A stretch of 64,000 nucleotides of DNA from Trileptium ribeirensis (lineage: Eukaryota; Nematoda; Enoplea; Enoplida; Thoracostomopsidae). Positions within the stretch are counted from its first letter, which is position 1. Every line of letters begins with the position of its first letter. The notes beneath the pieces were generated by a model, which was not told where the DNA came from, did not search any database, and saw only the letters and a list, made by a program, of their open reading frames with translations. Shown one piece after another: positions 1-11,200 of this stretch. Where the stretch lies: the NCBI GenBank assembly GCA_030248225.1, contig JASANE010001501.1, positions 1-64,000 on the forward strand. Direction: 5' to 3'. The position numbers and the translations under genes were made by a program.

Positions 1-194
1 ATTACGCGTGACTAAATTTAATCTGCGGTCACTGCCCATCCTATTTTGAAAAAAAGTGCATTACCGATCTCTATTTATTATATACTAAAGCAAAAATTAA
101 CTATTCTCTGTTCGCGAAAATAAATATTGTTTGTGAACGAAATTTTATAGCTTTTAAAGTAAAAAGCGTTATATCTGTAATTCAGCATTAAATA

Positions 195-1545
195 TATCTC
201 AGGATACTGCTGATGAGTGATTTACAAATTCAGATAATATTTCAATAAGTTTTGTTTTATCAAAATTGCTCAAAATAGTAACAGGATTCAAACGCAGGAC
301 TATTCAAAAGCTGATTTTGTGAGCATTGAAAATTATTTAAGTTTTATTAATTGGGAATAAATTCTAAAAACAGTTTTTACACTACAAGAAAAATTGCCAA
401 TATTTTATAAGATTCCGCTAACGAAATATCAATTGTTGGTTCCAAAGAACCATTAAAAAATGAAAAATAAAGTAAGCTATTCCCTTAAGGATTTACCTAA
501 CTTTTCATAAGAAAGCTATATCGAGTAATTAGTATGTCGCTTGCACATATGTGTGAACAGTCTTTTATGAATGTGTGTTTATCAGAACAGTGGGCTCATG
601 GTACGATTACTCCTATCTTAAAAACGGGGGACCCATTCGATCCTCGCAATTACAAACCTATGTCACTTTTATTAATATTCGACAAAGATTTGTAAAGCAT
701 TGCAACAAATGTTTTAAAAAGACGTCTTGAGATCAATAATTGAATAATGAAATAATCTCAACATGAGATTTCTAAAAAAGCGTGCCACCTGCACATAGTT
801 GCTTGAGTATAAAACGAAATGGTCAACAATAGGTGATTCCGGTGGATAAGTTGACATAATGTATATAGATTTTACGCAAAGGCTTTTGACACAGTGTCTC
901 ACCATGAGTAAAGTTTACAAAAGCTCTTTGCATATGGCATTCGGAGACTAAAGCTTTACATTTGTTTAAGACTTTTCTAACAGGCAGAACATTTTGTGTT
1001 AAATTAAATTAGCTTTTTCGGCATTGTGTCGCTTTAAATCTGGAGTACCCCAGGGAAGCGTTTTAGGTCCATTGCTTTGTATGCTGTACATAATTGACAT
1101 ATGCGACAATTTACCTAATGTAGACATTAACATAAATTGCTGATACATTAAATTCTTTCGAAAATTGTAATTCAAGTCATGCCAAGGTCGTTTTAGAAAA
1201 AGCGCTTTATTGTATTCAAAATTGGTCAAATCTATGACACTACTTATATCAGTTGAAAAATGTTCATATATACGTGTCGGTAATCAAAAAATTAAAAAAA
1301 AGTTTATTACATAGGCAATACACCATTGAAATGCTGTGGATATTATACGGATTTAGGAGTTTATAAATTTAAGCGAAAATCAAATTTTGGACAAAATGTT
1401 ATGAAATATTTTTCAGTGTACGCGTGGTAGGTATACAGAATAACCTTCCAGACCGGCTACATGCCAACAGCATAGCATTAGAAAAAATATATCAAAATTT
1501 AGTCATCTATTAAAAAATTGATTTCTCTCAATATTTAATTAAAGT
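195..1545 (+). pseudogene. Decayed CR1/Jockey-type LINE reverse transcriptase relic
   Basis: Translation across shifting + frames gives, in order, pieces matching the better-preserved LINE at 12.2-17.6 kb: an endonuclease-end piece like 'FTNSDNISIS' (about 215), 'YSKADFVSIENYLSF' (about 300), 'LKTGDPFDPRNYKPMSLL' (about 620), 'YIDF..KAFDTVSH' (about 860) and 'PQGSVLGPLL' (about 1045, the RT 'PQGSVLG' box). An AWNSLPD-like C-terminal piece follows near 1420. Many stops and frameshifts separate them, so this is an old dead copy with no usable ORF. It lies just upstream of the NCX exon, presumably in the preceding NCX intron. The family assignment is inferred from recognised RT boxes, not from a database search. 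Confidence 0.75.
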
Positions 1546-2233
1546 TCAATAATTACTGATCAGATAGATAGTTAGTAGTCCCTTTCTGACAAAAATATTG
1601 CACGCTTTCAAAACATATTATAATTTTTCTTACCCATAATTTTTTGCGTTATCTATTTTTTAATTCTACTTAAAAATATACAGCTTGCAATTAATTGTTA
1701 TGTATCTGTGTCAATGTCAATAAATATATCAATAAATTGACGATACCTAAAAGAACATGTATTGTACATAAATACACGGATATATAAACTGATTTTGAGT
1801 ATATATAATAATTATTATACAGTGTCGTCGATGTTGGATCTTCAGGATATTTAATAACCCACCGAATATTTAAATTTGAACCTAAGATTTGCTTTTTTAT
1901 TGTTGATAAAACTCATTATATTTGACTCAAATTTTCATATTTTAACAGACTTTACTTCATGTATATGTGTGTTTCCATGCCCCAATGGTTAAGTCGGTAT
2001 GATGTGCTTGAATACCTATATAATAGTCCATAAAAAGTTTTCTATATATATTGGACCAAATCCTATGAAAATTTCGCAAATACCCTCAAAACATTATTCC
2101 GGTGAAGTGGATCGACATACATTCGGCGTAAATCTTCACAGTTAGGAACTTGATTGTCCCAAGCGTTTCCTGGTTCGCTTCGGTATTCAAAAGTGTACTT
2201 TATAAATTTATTGAGGTTTTTTCGTTATTTCAG

Positions 2234-2520
2234 GCCTTGGAATACCGTGGACGATAGCATCACTGTACTGGTCGTCAAAGGGTTTGCCTTTCTGCGTTCC
2301 GGCCGGCGATCTTGCGTTCACTGTAAGCATATTTGCCATTTGCGCAATTCTGACCGTCAGCCTGCTACTGCTACGACGTAAGCTAAGCTTTATGGGACGT
2401 GGCGAACTGGGCGGTCCATGGATGCCAAAAATGCTGAGCGGAGCGTTCCTCGTTTATTTATGGCTAATTTATATTGTGCTATCATCGCTTGAGTCCATTG
2501 GACTAATACTCGGGTTTTAG
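2234..2520 (+). CDS. NCX: Na+/Ca2+ exchanger (NCX/Calx family), last coding exon
   Basis: The exon begins after a consensus acceptor (ttcgttatttcag, AG at 2232-2233). It enters with two bases of a split Gly codon and encodes 95 codons ending in TAG at 2518-2520. The translation starts LGIPWTIASLYWSSKG and contains PAGDLAFTVSIFAI, a second hydrophobic segment, RRKLSFMGRGELGGPW, a third hydrophobic segment and the end SSLESIGLILGF. Known NCX proteins end the same way (GIG.AW.IAA..., PG.LAFSV, RR..IGGELGGP, SSLEAY..KGF), so this is the C-terminal part of the second cation-exchange domain with the last transmembrane helices. NCX is a plasma-membrane antiporter exchanging Na+ for Ca2+. Preceding exons were not found and must lie left of the window. 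Which NCX paralogue this is cannot be decided from one exon. Confidence 0.93.
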
Positions 2521-2791
2521 AATCGTTTTCTGGTTGTTTGATGCTGTTTTAAATAGATTGACTGGTTTCCGAACAACGCAACTCATATCAAGCGACATAC
2601 ACTTTTAATATAAATTGTATAATTCAAGTATTCAAATTATCAATGGTTAATACATTTTTATAAATGTAGATTATTATATCATATTATTAATATTATATTT
2701 TAAATGCTTCTATTACGGGTCTTTTTCATATCTGTTCCTTTATAATTTTACAAGGCAGAATATAAAAATCTGCAACACCTTTCATATATGT
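2521..2791 (+). other. Probable 3' UTR/downstream flank of the NCX gene
   Basis: AT-rich sequence follows the NCX stop codon. No canonical AATAAA was found in it, only AT-rich near-matches around 2607 and 2757, so the cleavage site is not assigned. No other ORF is credible here. Confidence 0.4.
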
Positions 2792-3284
2792 ATCATTCAC
2801 AGAGAAGTGCGTGCACGAATTGCACACCGTAAGCTATTGCAGCGACCATATTGTAAGAAAACATTATTGTCGTGATATTATGTTATTGCAAACCTACCAC
2901 AATCAATACCACACGCTAAAATATTGCTGCTGCAATAACATTGGCTATTATTGCAACCTCAATACCAGAAGCAATATTGCCGCTACAATAATATTGGTTT
3001 GTGTTGCACAACCGCAGAACGGTCTAGTTACTGCTGCGTTAAAAGCAGCTAGCTGGTTGTGGTAACAATAAATACTCTATGAGTTTGATATTGGTGACAC
3101 TCAAGTGTGATATTGGTACGACCCTCCAATTTCATATTGGTACCAGCCTCCAGTTTGCTAGTGGCGCCACCCTCCATTTTAATATTGGTCTCTCTCCAGT
3201 TTGATATTAGTGCCCTGCTCGAGAACATTGTCGTTACAATAGCTTGCGATGTGCAATTCGTGCACGCACCTCTCTGCGAATGAT
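2792..3284. mobile_element. MITE with ~50 bp inverted ends and internal minisatellite
   Basis: The left end (ATCATTCACAGAGAAG, then GTGCGTGCACGAATTGCACA) is repeated inverted at the right end (positions 3225-3284) with few mismatches over about 50 bp. The interior has TATTGC-rich sequence (2835-3010) and a degenerate ~32 bp minisatellite built on TTTGATATTGGTGCC (3075-3215). There is no coding capacity. The target duplication is not clear, so the superfamily is unassigned. Confidence 0.75.
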
Positions 3285-3398
3285 GCAATACACCGTTTGG
3301 GCCAACGTCTAGCTAGTGCACATTAGACACGAGGTTACATAGTCTTAACTAAGCATACTTAGCGTAGTTACAATGATTATATAAGCCTTTGACTTAAG

Positions 3399-3771
3399 TC
3401 TAAAATGAACTTATCGGAGCAGTAAGTTGTTCATTATTTATTAGCGATGTATGGTTCAACAGTGCACGAGCCTCGGCTTGACTTTCGACTATGTCTAAAA
3501 GTAACTTATCTGAGCAGTACGCTGTTCATTTTCAGCGATGTGCGGTTCAACAATACACGAGCCTCAAATGCCTTTCGAGTATGTCTAAAAGTAACTTATC
3601 TGAGCAGTAAGCTGTTGTGGTTCACCAGTACACGAGCCTCGCTTTGACTTTCGACTATGTCTGAAAGTAACTTATCTGAGCAGTAATATATATATGTTCA
3701 TTTTTAGCAATGTGTGGTTCAACAGTAAACGAGCCTCGCCTTGACTTTCTACTATGTGTAAAAGTAACTTA
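3399..3771. repeat. Degenerate tandem repeat, about 75-100 bp units
   Basis: Four to five copies of a unit containing GGTTCAACAGTACACGAGCC, CTTGACTTTCGACTATGTC and AAAAGTAACTTATCTGAGCA start near 3452, 3544, 3619 and 3715. Unit length varies. The last copy is cut off exactly at 3771 where the TA-flanked 8.1 kb element begins, so the array predates that insertion. Confidence 0.85.
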
Positions 3772-3958
3772 TAGTAAAGGAGCCAAATGTGCGACACAAA
3801 TTTGCATTGGTTTTTTCTCTGAGTTGAAGTTAATTTTTAAGCAACAGCTGCTTGGATTCTCATGAGATTTAGAACTACGTTAGTTACATCGTTTCTTTAA
3901 TAGAAAATAAATTTTGACAATACTTCTCTCATTGATTAAGAATTTATACACTGTTAAC

Positions 3959-4190
3959 TTAAGAAAACCACGGATTTACGAACAAAAATCGTTTAGTAGC
4001 GATTCCACCACAGTCGTCGTGCTGCCAGTTTTGGAAGTCACTACACTGTATCAATTTTCGTGGAACATTGTCCTGGTCATAAACCAAAGAACAAACTTTG
4101 CACACATATTTCTTCTTGTGAAGGCTTGTTACGATTTTCTGCAAACCTGATTTTGAAGCATGATCTTCTGAGCCAGCGAGATCTTTACGA
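3959..4190 (-). pseudogene. Transposase C-terminal PHD-like zinc finger (out of frame)
   Basis: The - strand reads ...LHKKKYVCKVCSLVYDQ, then LIQCSDFQNWQHDDCGG, ending in a stop at 3959. The pattern C-x2-C ... C-x2-(F) ... W-x-H-x2-C resembles a PHD-type finger. One expected Cys is Phe, and the last Cys pair is not seen. It lies one frame off the main transposase ORF, whose stop is at 4185-4187, so one frameshift near 4190 separates them. The same module with similar residues occurs on the + strand in the related element at 13767-13972. This supports it being a real domain of this transposase family and not chance. It may bind chromatin or guide integration, which is inference. Confidence 0.65.
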
Positions 4191-5640
4191 ACATCTTTCT
4201 TTTAGTCGCTCCAAATTTTCCGTACCAGTGAGACGCGTTGGAATACACTTTATTGGACCACTGTCAAGAGCTGTTTCAGTAACTACATCAGTCAGTTGTT
4301 GAGGAATCACTTTCTCGAAATCACCCAAAATCCCAGCTGGTGTAGAATTTAACTGACTACGCATTAATGTTTGGGAGTACCACGCCGAAAAACTGTGTGA
4401 TTCTGGTGTAGTATACCGCTGATTAGGCATAGGGCATTCTGAAGAAACGACAGATAAAGCATCGCCGTCCTGCTGAACGAAACAACGAGATATGTCCAAC
4501 AGCTGCGCTTTCAGCGGCTCTTCTGGCGTATTGTTATTTACTGGAAGACTTACGGGTACGGAGTACTCGGAGTTTTGACAAGAAACGACGATTGAATTTG
4601 CTGGGAGCTGCTGTGCTGCAGGCGCCATAGCAATATAAGTTGGAGTGGTTTGTTGCGCTTCACTATAGGCAACGATTGGCATCTGTTGAGAGGATTTATA
4701 CATTTCAAGCATCGAGAAGGCCGGTGCAACTTCAAATTTATGTGAATTTATAGCACAGCCACAGTCGCCTTCGCCAACTTCCGCAATATCAGGTGGTTGC
4801 ATTAAACATTCGCTATTTTCACTACGTGCCAACGGTCGGTCAACACTGGAATCAGTCGAGTTTTCGGTTCGCTGTCGATTACGCATAATCTTACTGATCG
4901 ACAACTTCGACCTGTCGATCCATGATGCATCAAGCTCGCAAAGTCCGGTAGATTGGAATCCTTTCGCTGCCAACTCGGGTTTAGCCGCATTGTTCCATGC
5001 CACAGTTACTACAGGACCAAAATTGCGCCGCGTAATCTTTTCGCCCAATGTTGCTCGACTATGGTCGTTAATCGCTTTCTTCCAGCACTGTTTGAAAGTT
5101 TTATACACAGCAACGTCCAGCGTTTGCAAAATGTGAGAGCTGTGAGCTGGCAGGCTCATAAGCTCACCGTTATTTTGCACCGCATTAACGAGCATTGGTA
5201 TATTGTACGTGTGACACGCATGGCCATCCAATAACAGTACGGTTTTGCATCCCTCTGGTGGAGGTGGGCGAAATCTTAGGAAATGGTCAAACCAGGCGGA
5301 GAAAAGGTCTTCGTTTATAAAACCGGACGTCGATGTAGTAACAAGCCAATCATTGGGGTAACCAATATCTAACGATTCGGCGATCTTTCGTTGTCTCTCG
5401 CTAAGTCCGCCCTTATGAATAAACATTAGTGGAATGAACAATCCGGCAGCATTAATACAACCTACGACAGTCGTGGTTACACCTTGTTCCTAGACTAAAT
5501 TCGGAACATCTTTGGTGCCAGTAGGCGCGATAAAAGCCATACCCTCTGTAACGAGCTGAACACCGGTTTCGTCAACGTTAAAAGCGATTGCGGTATATCG
5601 AGGGGCCCAGCTTCAGCGAGTATTTGATGCACATCAGCGA
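4185..5640 (-). pseudogene. pogo/Tigger-like DDE transposase, broken
   Basis: The long - strand frame 5441-4185 (418 codons) plus upstream sequence carries the DDE_1-type catalytic core: FNVDETG (Asp codon at 5572-5574), LLLDGHACH (Asp at 5226-5228) and LPAHSSHILQTLDVAVYK (Asp at 5115-5117). The second and third Asp are 36 residues apart, typical of pogo/CENP-B-related transposases. A TAG at 5490-5492 interrupts the core between the first and second Asp. Upstream, the LTEDTID region (about 5670-5610) is in another frame with a TGA, so the N-terminal DNA-binding part is badly broken. The poly-C tract at 5761-5800 also lies in it. After the core comes a ~200-residue Ser/Gln-rich region and the shifted PHD-like finger. 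The parent protein would have cut and pasted the TA-flanked element. Confidence 0.85.
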
Positions 5641-5754
5641 ATCATTTGTCAATTGTATCCTCGGTAAGCCCTAACGTACGTGCCCTGGAAATATTTTGAG
5701 TACGGCGTAAGCTGAGCTGATTACGTTGCTTAAAGCCTTTTCACCATTGCCACC

Positions 5755-5805
5755 ACCCCAAAAAACCCCCCCCGCCCCCCCCCCCCCCCCTCCCCCGGCC
5801 AAAAG
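5755..5805. repeat. Poly-C tract inside transposase remnant
   Basis: A stretch of nearly pure C (two runs, the longest close to 18 C) follows CCACCCCAAAAAACC. Such runs are unusual in an AT-rich genome. It could be real slippage or an assembly or sequencing artefact. It breaks the N-terminal transposase frame. Confidence 0.8.
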
Positions 5806-5939
5806 ACCTTCTCCTGTACGGGGGACAGGGTTGTTTTCTGCCAATAACCTTAGCAACACTAACTACAGTTCCCATATATCGTCTGCTCTGCGAATATTGA
5901 GAGACGTTGTGGGTGCAGCCATTTTTTCTGAATTATGAT

Positions 5940-7408
5940 TGGCCTGAAAAGAATCTACTGGTGGACGCAGCTACATTAGATATACATTGGAGTGACTTGA
6001 CAATAAAATTAGATATAAATTCGAGGATTAACACGAAAACAGGTTCAAAGAAGCGCAGCATTTCGGATTCAAAATGCACTGAAAATGTTTTTATTGACGA
6101 CAGGCCGATATAGTTTGCAAACAATACAAATTTTTAAATTAGTCGGAGTGCATTTGACATTAACAGAATAAATGTGTACTGTTTTGTTTTACCATAGGTC
6201 ATGCTTAATATTATGTGCGAATAAAATTATGCGTGAGTCCATTAGGTGGATTGTTCCTTTGTCATGTCGGTTCATAATAATTGTAAAATCGATGAACGCG
6301 AACAAATCACGATTTTCCATTTATATATACGTTCAATTTCTGCGCGAATCAATTAGTGATTATGACATAAGAACAATACGCACCTAAAGTGGACTCAAGC
6401 ATTAAGCTGATCGCACTAACCACATAATTTTCTAATTTTGCTTAAAATTCATGCATTGTGAGTTCATGAAAATTCAAAAACCAAGAACGCCAAGAGCTTC
6501 ACAATGGAACCGGTTTGCCTGTGATGACACAAGGTTCAATTTTTGACAATCTAACAATATACTGTTAATACACGGCCTAAATTAATTTAATCAAATCGAT
6601 CTAAATGGGTGGAAACAATAGGTTCCCTAAAATATATATAACGTCTCACCAGTTTCCAAATAAGAGGACCGACAAGCTTCTAAGGCATTAATCGTGTCGC
6701 CTTCGGCCCAGCGCAAAACCTTGTATTTCGGAGGCGTTATTGTAGGCAAATAATCCCTTTTTTCATAGAGATATTGAACTATAATTTTAGCTTACAGTTT
6801 CAATCGTTAGTAATAAATAAAAGAACAGAGGAAAAATAAACTGCGTGAAGCTCAGGTTTATTATTATGAGTAGTTAACAGCACTGCCATGGTAACCTCGA
6901 AGGGCATGAGTGAAACCTAGGCCATGCTATCCTCGGTATGCTGAGCCTAAGCGTAAGAACGGAGGGCTGCCATCGTAAGGTTTTCCCCTCAAGGTTTACT
7001 TGGGCTCTCTTCACAATAATTCTAGCTCAAAATATACGTATATGCGTTTTTCCAACCACAGTTAATTTTTTTCCTCATCCTTAGTCCAAGATCTTTTTAT
7101 GTCATAGACTTCTGCGATATTTTGGTCATGAACAAACAATTATACCAGAATAGTTAGCGCTAAAAGACCTTGCTGTCATAATCTTAGAGCGCTTGAACAA
7201 TATTAATGAGTAATTGTATTATTTATTCATTTTACCTTTGGTGTTTTGAGGAGCGTAGACGCATTATTCTGACATATATTCGATCCCGTCGCTTTCTTGT
7301 ATCGCTTCTGCAACGTCTTTTTTGTATGCTTTATCCTAGCCATGTCGGACAAGTCTAAAATCATATTAACAGATGACTTTACTTCTGGAGTTCCACATTT
7401 AAATTGTA
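5940..7408. other. Non-coding interior of the 8.1 kb element
   Basis: AT-rich sequence with only short chance ORFs. No known domain, RNA gene or strong repeat was seen. It continues across the nested element to 10145-10692. Confidence 0.5.
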
Positions 7409-8082
7409 TAGTAGGTGGGCCTAATGTGAACCACTTTTTTAATTAGTTTGTTGTTTTACGATTATGAATAAAGTTATCTCATAAGTTTTTACATCACAGT
7501 AAAGCTCTCGTCGCGATCTATTATCACTATTGCATTATTTTGATTAATTTTTTTGGAAGGCGCACAGTGTTGCACGTTACTTTGTCGAGTCTATTAATAA
7601 AGTGTGACGGTAAGTTTTTGTTAAAATTTTTATGTTTAGAACATTACGCGTTATTTTTTGGCCTACAGTGTGTCAAATTTCGTCATTTTGGTATCATTAG
7701 AATCAGTGAAATCTCGGGAATCTGGAAATATTGTTTGTTTTTAGATATGTTTGTATTTTATATTTTTATAGTTCATTTTGTACACACACCGCAATGTGCA
7801 CCAGACTCGCCTAATTTGCACCAAGTTTTTTTTCCTAATGTGAACCACGGATATAATGTGCACCAATGCAATTTTGTGTGGCGCACTTTAGGACAGTGGC
7901 CTGAAAAAGACATGCATGCTGGTAGGCGTCCTAACCCCCCACCCGTGGGGTCCCAGGCCACCCCCTAGGAGCCCAAAAGCAAGGGGTTACCCCCTGGATA
8001 AAGGTGTACCCGTAGTGCAAAACATGCCGGCGAGGACCAAAAAAATAAAAGCTTCTCATCCTAGAAATATTATGCCGGCCGG

Positions 8083-8338
8083 GGTTGGAGGGGTGAGGGG
8101 GGTTCTCCCCCTGGGACGACCGCCCCCCGTGGGACCCCTTGCCCCCCTGGCATAACCTACCGTCGGCATGTATGAATAGATATATATTGTATAATACCAT
8201 ATTGAGAATGGTTGGAGGGGTGAGAGGGTTCTCCCCCTGGGACGACCGCCCCCGTGGGACCCCTTGCCCCCCTGGCATGACCTACCGTCGGCATGTATGA
8301 ATAGATATATATTGTATAATACCATATTAAGAATGGTT
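8083..8338. repeat. Tandem duplication of a ~127 bp GC-rich unit
   Basis: Two copies, starting at 8083 and 8210, of a unit containing GGTTGGAGGGGTGAG, TCTCCCCCTGGGACGACCG, TGGGACCCCTTGCCCCCCTG and TGTATGAATAGATATATATT. The copies differ by a few bases and a short G/C-run indel. A third more distant GC-rich stretch precedes them (7925-7990). Confidence 0.9.
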
Positions 8339-9189
8339 ATGTCCAGGAGCTCCAAGGCTATGTTCAAGCACATTCTGAAGCTTTAACTGCGTGCCGTTAG
8401 GGACCTAGGTAAATCGTATTTCGACTCTAGAGGTAGCCGTGTGGATGGTGCCAGAAGGCATATCGGATCTTGTCTGTGCTCAACCATCAAAATGTGCTTC
8501 TTTCATTTACAATTTAATCAACTTTACTCTGGCGATATTGCTTGCATGATCTTGCCATTTGAGAATTTGCGTAGCCAAATACCAATTCCAAAAAAATTTT
8601 GTGTTTAAATAACAGCAACGACATAGCAATTTAAGCAATTGGTTTTAGATTTTCATGGCGCGCACGAAAAATGCAAGGTCTAAAAAACGTCGAGGACTTC
8701 CGAAGGCTAAATTGTTGGGTACTGCAGATCGTACGCCAACTAAAAAACAACACTAAATATACATTGCGATTCCAAAGTTTTCTGTCGCATACATCAAGCG
8801 GTGAAAGCCATTAAATTTTGTTTTCTAGACGTAATTCAGCAAGTATATATATTCGCAAGTTATTTGGAATATAATATATACTGGTAAAAGTTATATATAT
8901 ATGTAATAAATGTCACCTTCTGGGGCCGGAGAGTAATTCAGGGCATACTGTTCTTGATATTCTAGTCAATACCTTAGCCTAAGCAGCACTACTGATACAA
9001 GCCTTCCTTAGACGTTTAAGAGGTTAATTTGTGGTGCTCCTGTCCAGTTAAGCCACTGACTAAGCTGTTTTTCTAGCGATATAACGTCCGGTCCCAAAAG
9101 GTGACTCGGGCTTAAATATTGCTTCGTCTACAACAGTGATTACTGAAGTAGCCCACGAATAATGTTTAACAAGCAAATAAAATAACAAG

Positions 9190-9805
9190 CGGATAAAAAG
9201 TTATTTTCATTAATGTGAAATCCCAAGGCTAAACCTAAACCTTAGTCGTTTAATCCATTCTCGTCGAGCTGGATCGAATGGTGATGAAATTATAAATTTC
9301 TTCCAAGTTGATCAAATTCGGACTGGGAGAGCTAAACCGAAGACTCCAAATTGTCCTCTACATTTCGTTATCCATAAATGTACTTTATCATACATGCACA
9401 TAGGGGGTACGTGACTAACTAATGATAGATTACCTCGATTATTGGACTACGGTTATGTATGGCTAATACTTGAGTATATACTTGGAAAAGAACTTTGGGA
9501 ACCGCTGAACGGATAAGGGTTAATCAAGCCATCGGATAAAAAGTTATTTTCATTAATGTGAAATCCCAAGGCTAAGCCTAAACCTTAGTCGTTTAATCCA
9601 TTCTCGTCGAGCTGGATCGAATGGTGGTGAAATTCTATATTTTTTCCAAGTTTATCAAATTCGGACTGGGAGGGCTAAACCGAAAAGACTTCAAATTGTC
9701 CTCTACATTTCGTTATCCATAAATGTACTTTATCATACATGCACATAGGGGGTACGTGACTAACTAATGATAGATTACCTCGATTATTGGACTACGGTTA
9801 TGTAT
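9190..9805. repeat. Direct repeat of ~272 bp separated by 72 bp
   Basis: 9190-9460 and 9533-9805 are near-identical direct copies, both beginning CGGATAAAAAGTTATTTTCA and ending near GACTACGGTTATGTAT. They differ at a handful of sites, so this is a recent internal duplication within the 2.7 kb element. Confidence 0.93.
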
Positions 9806-10692
9806 ATATCTGTGTGTTTCAGTGCAAAAACAAATATATAATTATATTGGTGCACTTTAGAACGAGCCTGGTTCACTTTAAGACAACAGTGGTTCGCATT
9901 GGGAAATCAACCCTAATCTGCACCATGGCTAGATTTTTTTGTCTTTAAAGTCCTGCCAGTGGTTCATCTTTAAACGAAAGGCCCCCAAACCCAGAGGTTA
10001 TGATGAAAAACGTTGTATGAAGATGGTATTAAAATCTTGCTTTGTTCAGTGAAGTTGTTCTTATGATACAGTTGTTTGAATTTAAAGCGGAGTATTTAGC
10101 AATATTGTTCGGCAAAACATGGTTCACATTAGGCACACTTACTATATATAGGCCAAGGTGATAATAATTGTAGACGTCTTGCCTTCGACACCGAATAACT
10201 ATGGACCCTACAAAACCTTGCCGCCTATGCCAGTGGGTTTGACAAAGGCACGACATCAATAACTAACAAGCTAGGGAACACTATTTCACATCATTAGGTC
10301 TTAGGCATAGATGTCCAAGAACTGTCAGCTCAGGGAGGGAGGGATAGATGCTTCCAGCCGACCGGTCAACTGTTAAAATTTTTAATACTCAATTTTCATC
10401 AATGCCTCTGGGAAATATGTTTCCCAATTTTCCTAAAATTTCCGAGAAGTTGTAAGCGCTGGTGTTAAATGTTGCCTAGGGGTGGAGAGCCGTCAAGAGG
10501 GTTGCCCCCTTATCCCCTATGGACACGTATGTGTCTGTCGCTATCACAGAATTATTTCTGTTTCTTGGTATTTAGTATTTACTACCAATTTATTAATTGA
10601 TTGTCTCATGTTTTACAACACAGCGGTTTCAGGTACCAGGTTTCGATTTTGAAGTTTGGGAGAGAGGCAAACTAATCTAAAACAAGTAATAA

Positions 10693-11200
10693 TGCGGCAT
10701 TCACGTTATATAATGTCCCCGCTGTTTGGAACTTTTGTCCCCTTGTAGTCGCGATCCTACCGTATAGACAGTCAGAGTGACACCCATACTGTAAATCAAT
10801 TACCGAGGGTGTACCACACACCCCTAGCTACTACATTTTTTCTTGACAGTGTCGTACACTCTCTTAGCTACCAATTTCGCGCGAATTAACTATAACGGAC
10901 ACCGTCTGTAGCTAATGCGGTTTATTAGTCAACTGTCCTGTGTAGTTTTTTCTAAATTTCCGATATTTGTATCTAGCCCATATGAACATTGCTCAAATAA
11001 TTCCGAACACTGTCAATACAAACTACCAGAAGACTCGGTGTTCCTGACACTGTCGAAGAGTGGTAATAGCGTAACTAGCTACCTTTGAAAAAATTTATTA
11101 ACATGGGGTGTTTGAGACACCCTGTTGTCAACAGTGTGCCTGACACTGTGTGGTGTACATAGGTTCTAAACGTTGGGGACATTATAACGTGAACGCCGCA
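10693..11200. mobile_element. Harbinger-type MITE, copy 1 (508 bp)
   Basis: Inverted ends TGCGGCATTCACGTTATA (left) and TGCGGCGTTCACGTTATA (right, reverse complement) are flanked by TAA on both sides (10690-10692, 11201-11203). A 3 bp TWA target duplication is typical of PIF/Harbinger. The interior is full of short imperfect palindromes of form GTGTC...GACAC. A second copy of nearly the same length lies at 39516-40022. There is no coding capacity. Confidence 0.85.

Larger units (their letters stand above)
7409..10144. mobile_element. 2.7 kb TA-flanked element nested in the 8.1 kb element
   Basis: The ends are inverted repeats: left TAGTAGGTGGGCCTAATGTG, right (reverse complement) TAGTAAGTGTGCCTAATGTG. 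They are flanked by TA (7407-7408 and 10145-10146). About eleven subterminal sites of type GTGAACCA/GTGCACCA occur in inverted orientation near the two ends. On the left they are at 7426, 7816, 7840, 7858 and 7879. On the right they are at 9848, 9869, 9890, 9918, 9960 and 10120. No transposase was recognised, so it is probably non-autonomous. It is related in layout to the elements at 3772-11890 and 12712-15205. Confidence 0.82.

Noticed and set aside
1975..2010. tRNA-like phrase CCAATGGTTAAGTCGG near 1980
   Set aside because: Resembles an A box only. No B box or stems at tRNA spacing.
7540..8373. ORFs at 7540-7968 (+) and 7931-8373 (-)
   Set aside because: They lie over AT-rich DNA and the GC-rich tandem duplication of the 2.7 kb element. 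Translations repeat with the DNA unit and show no domain.
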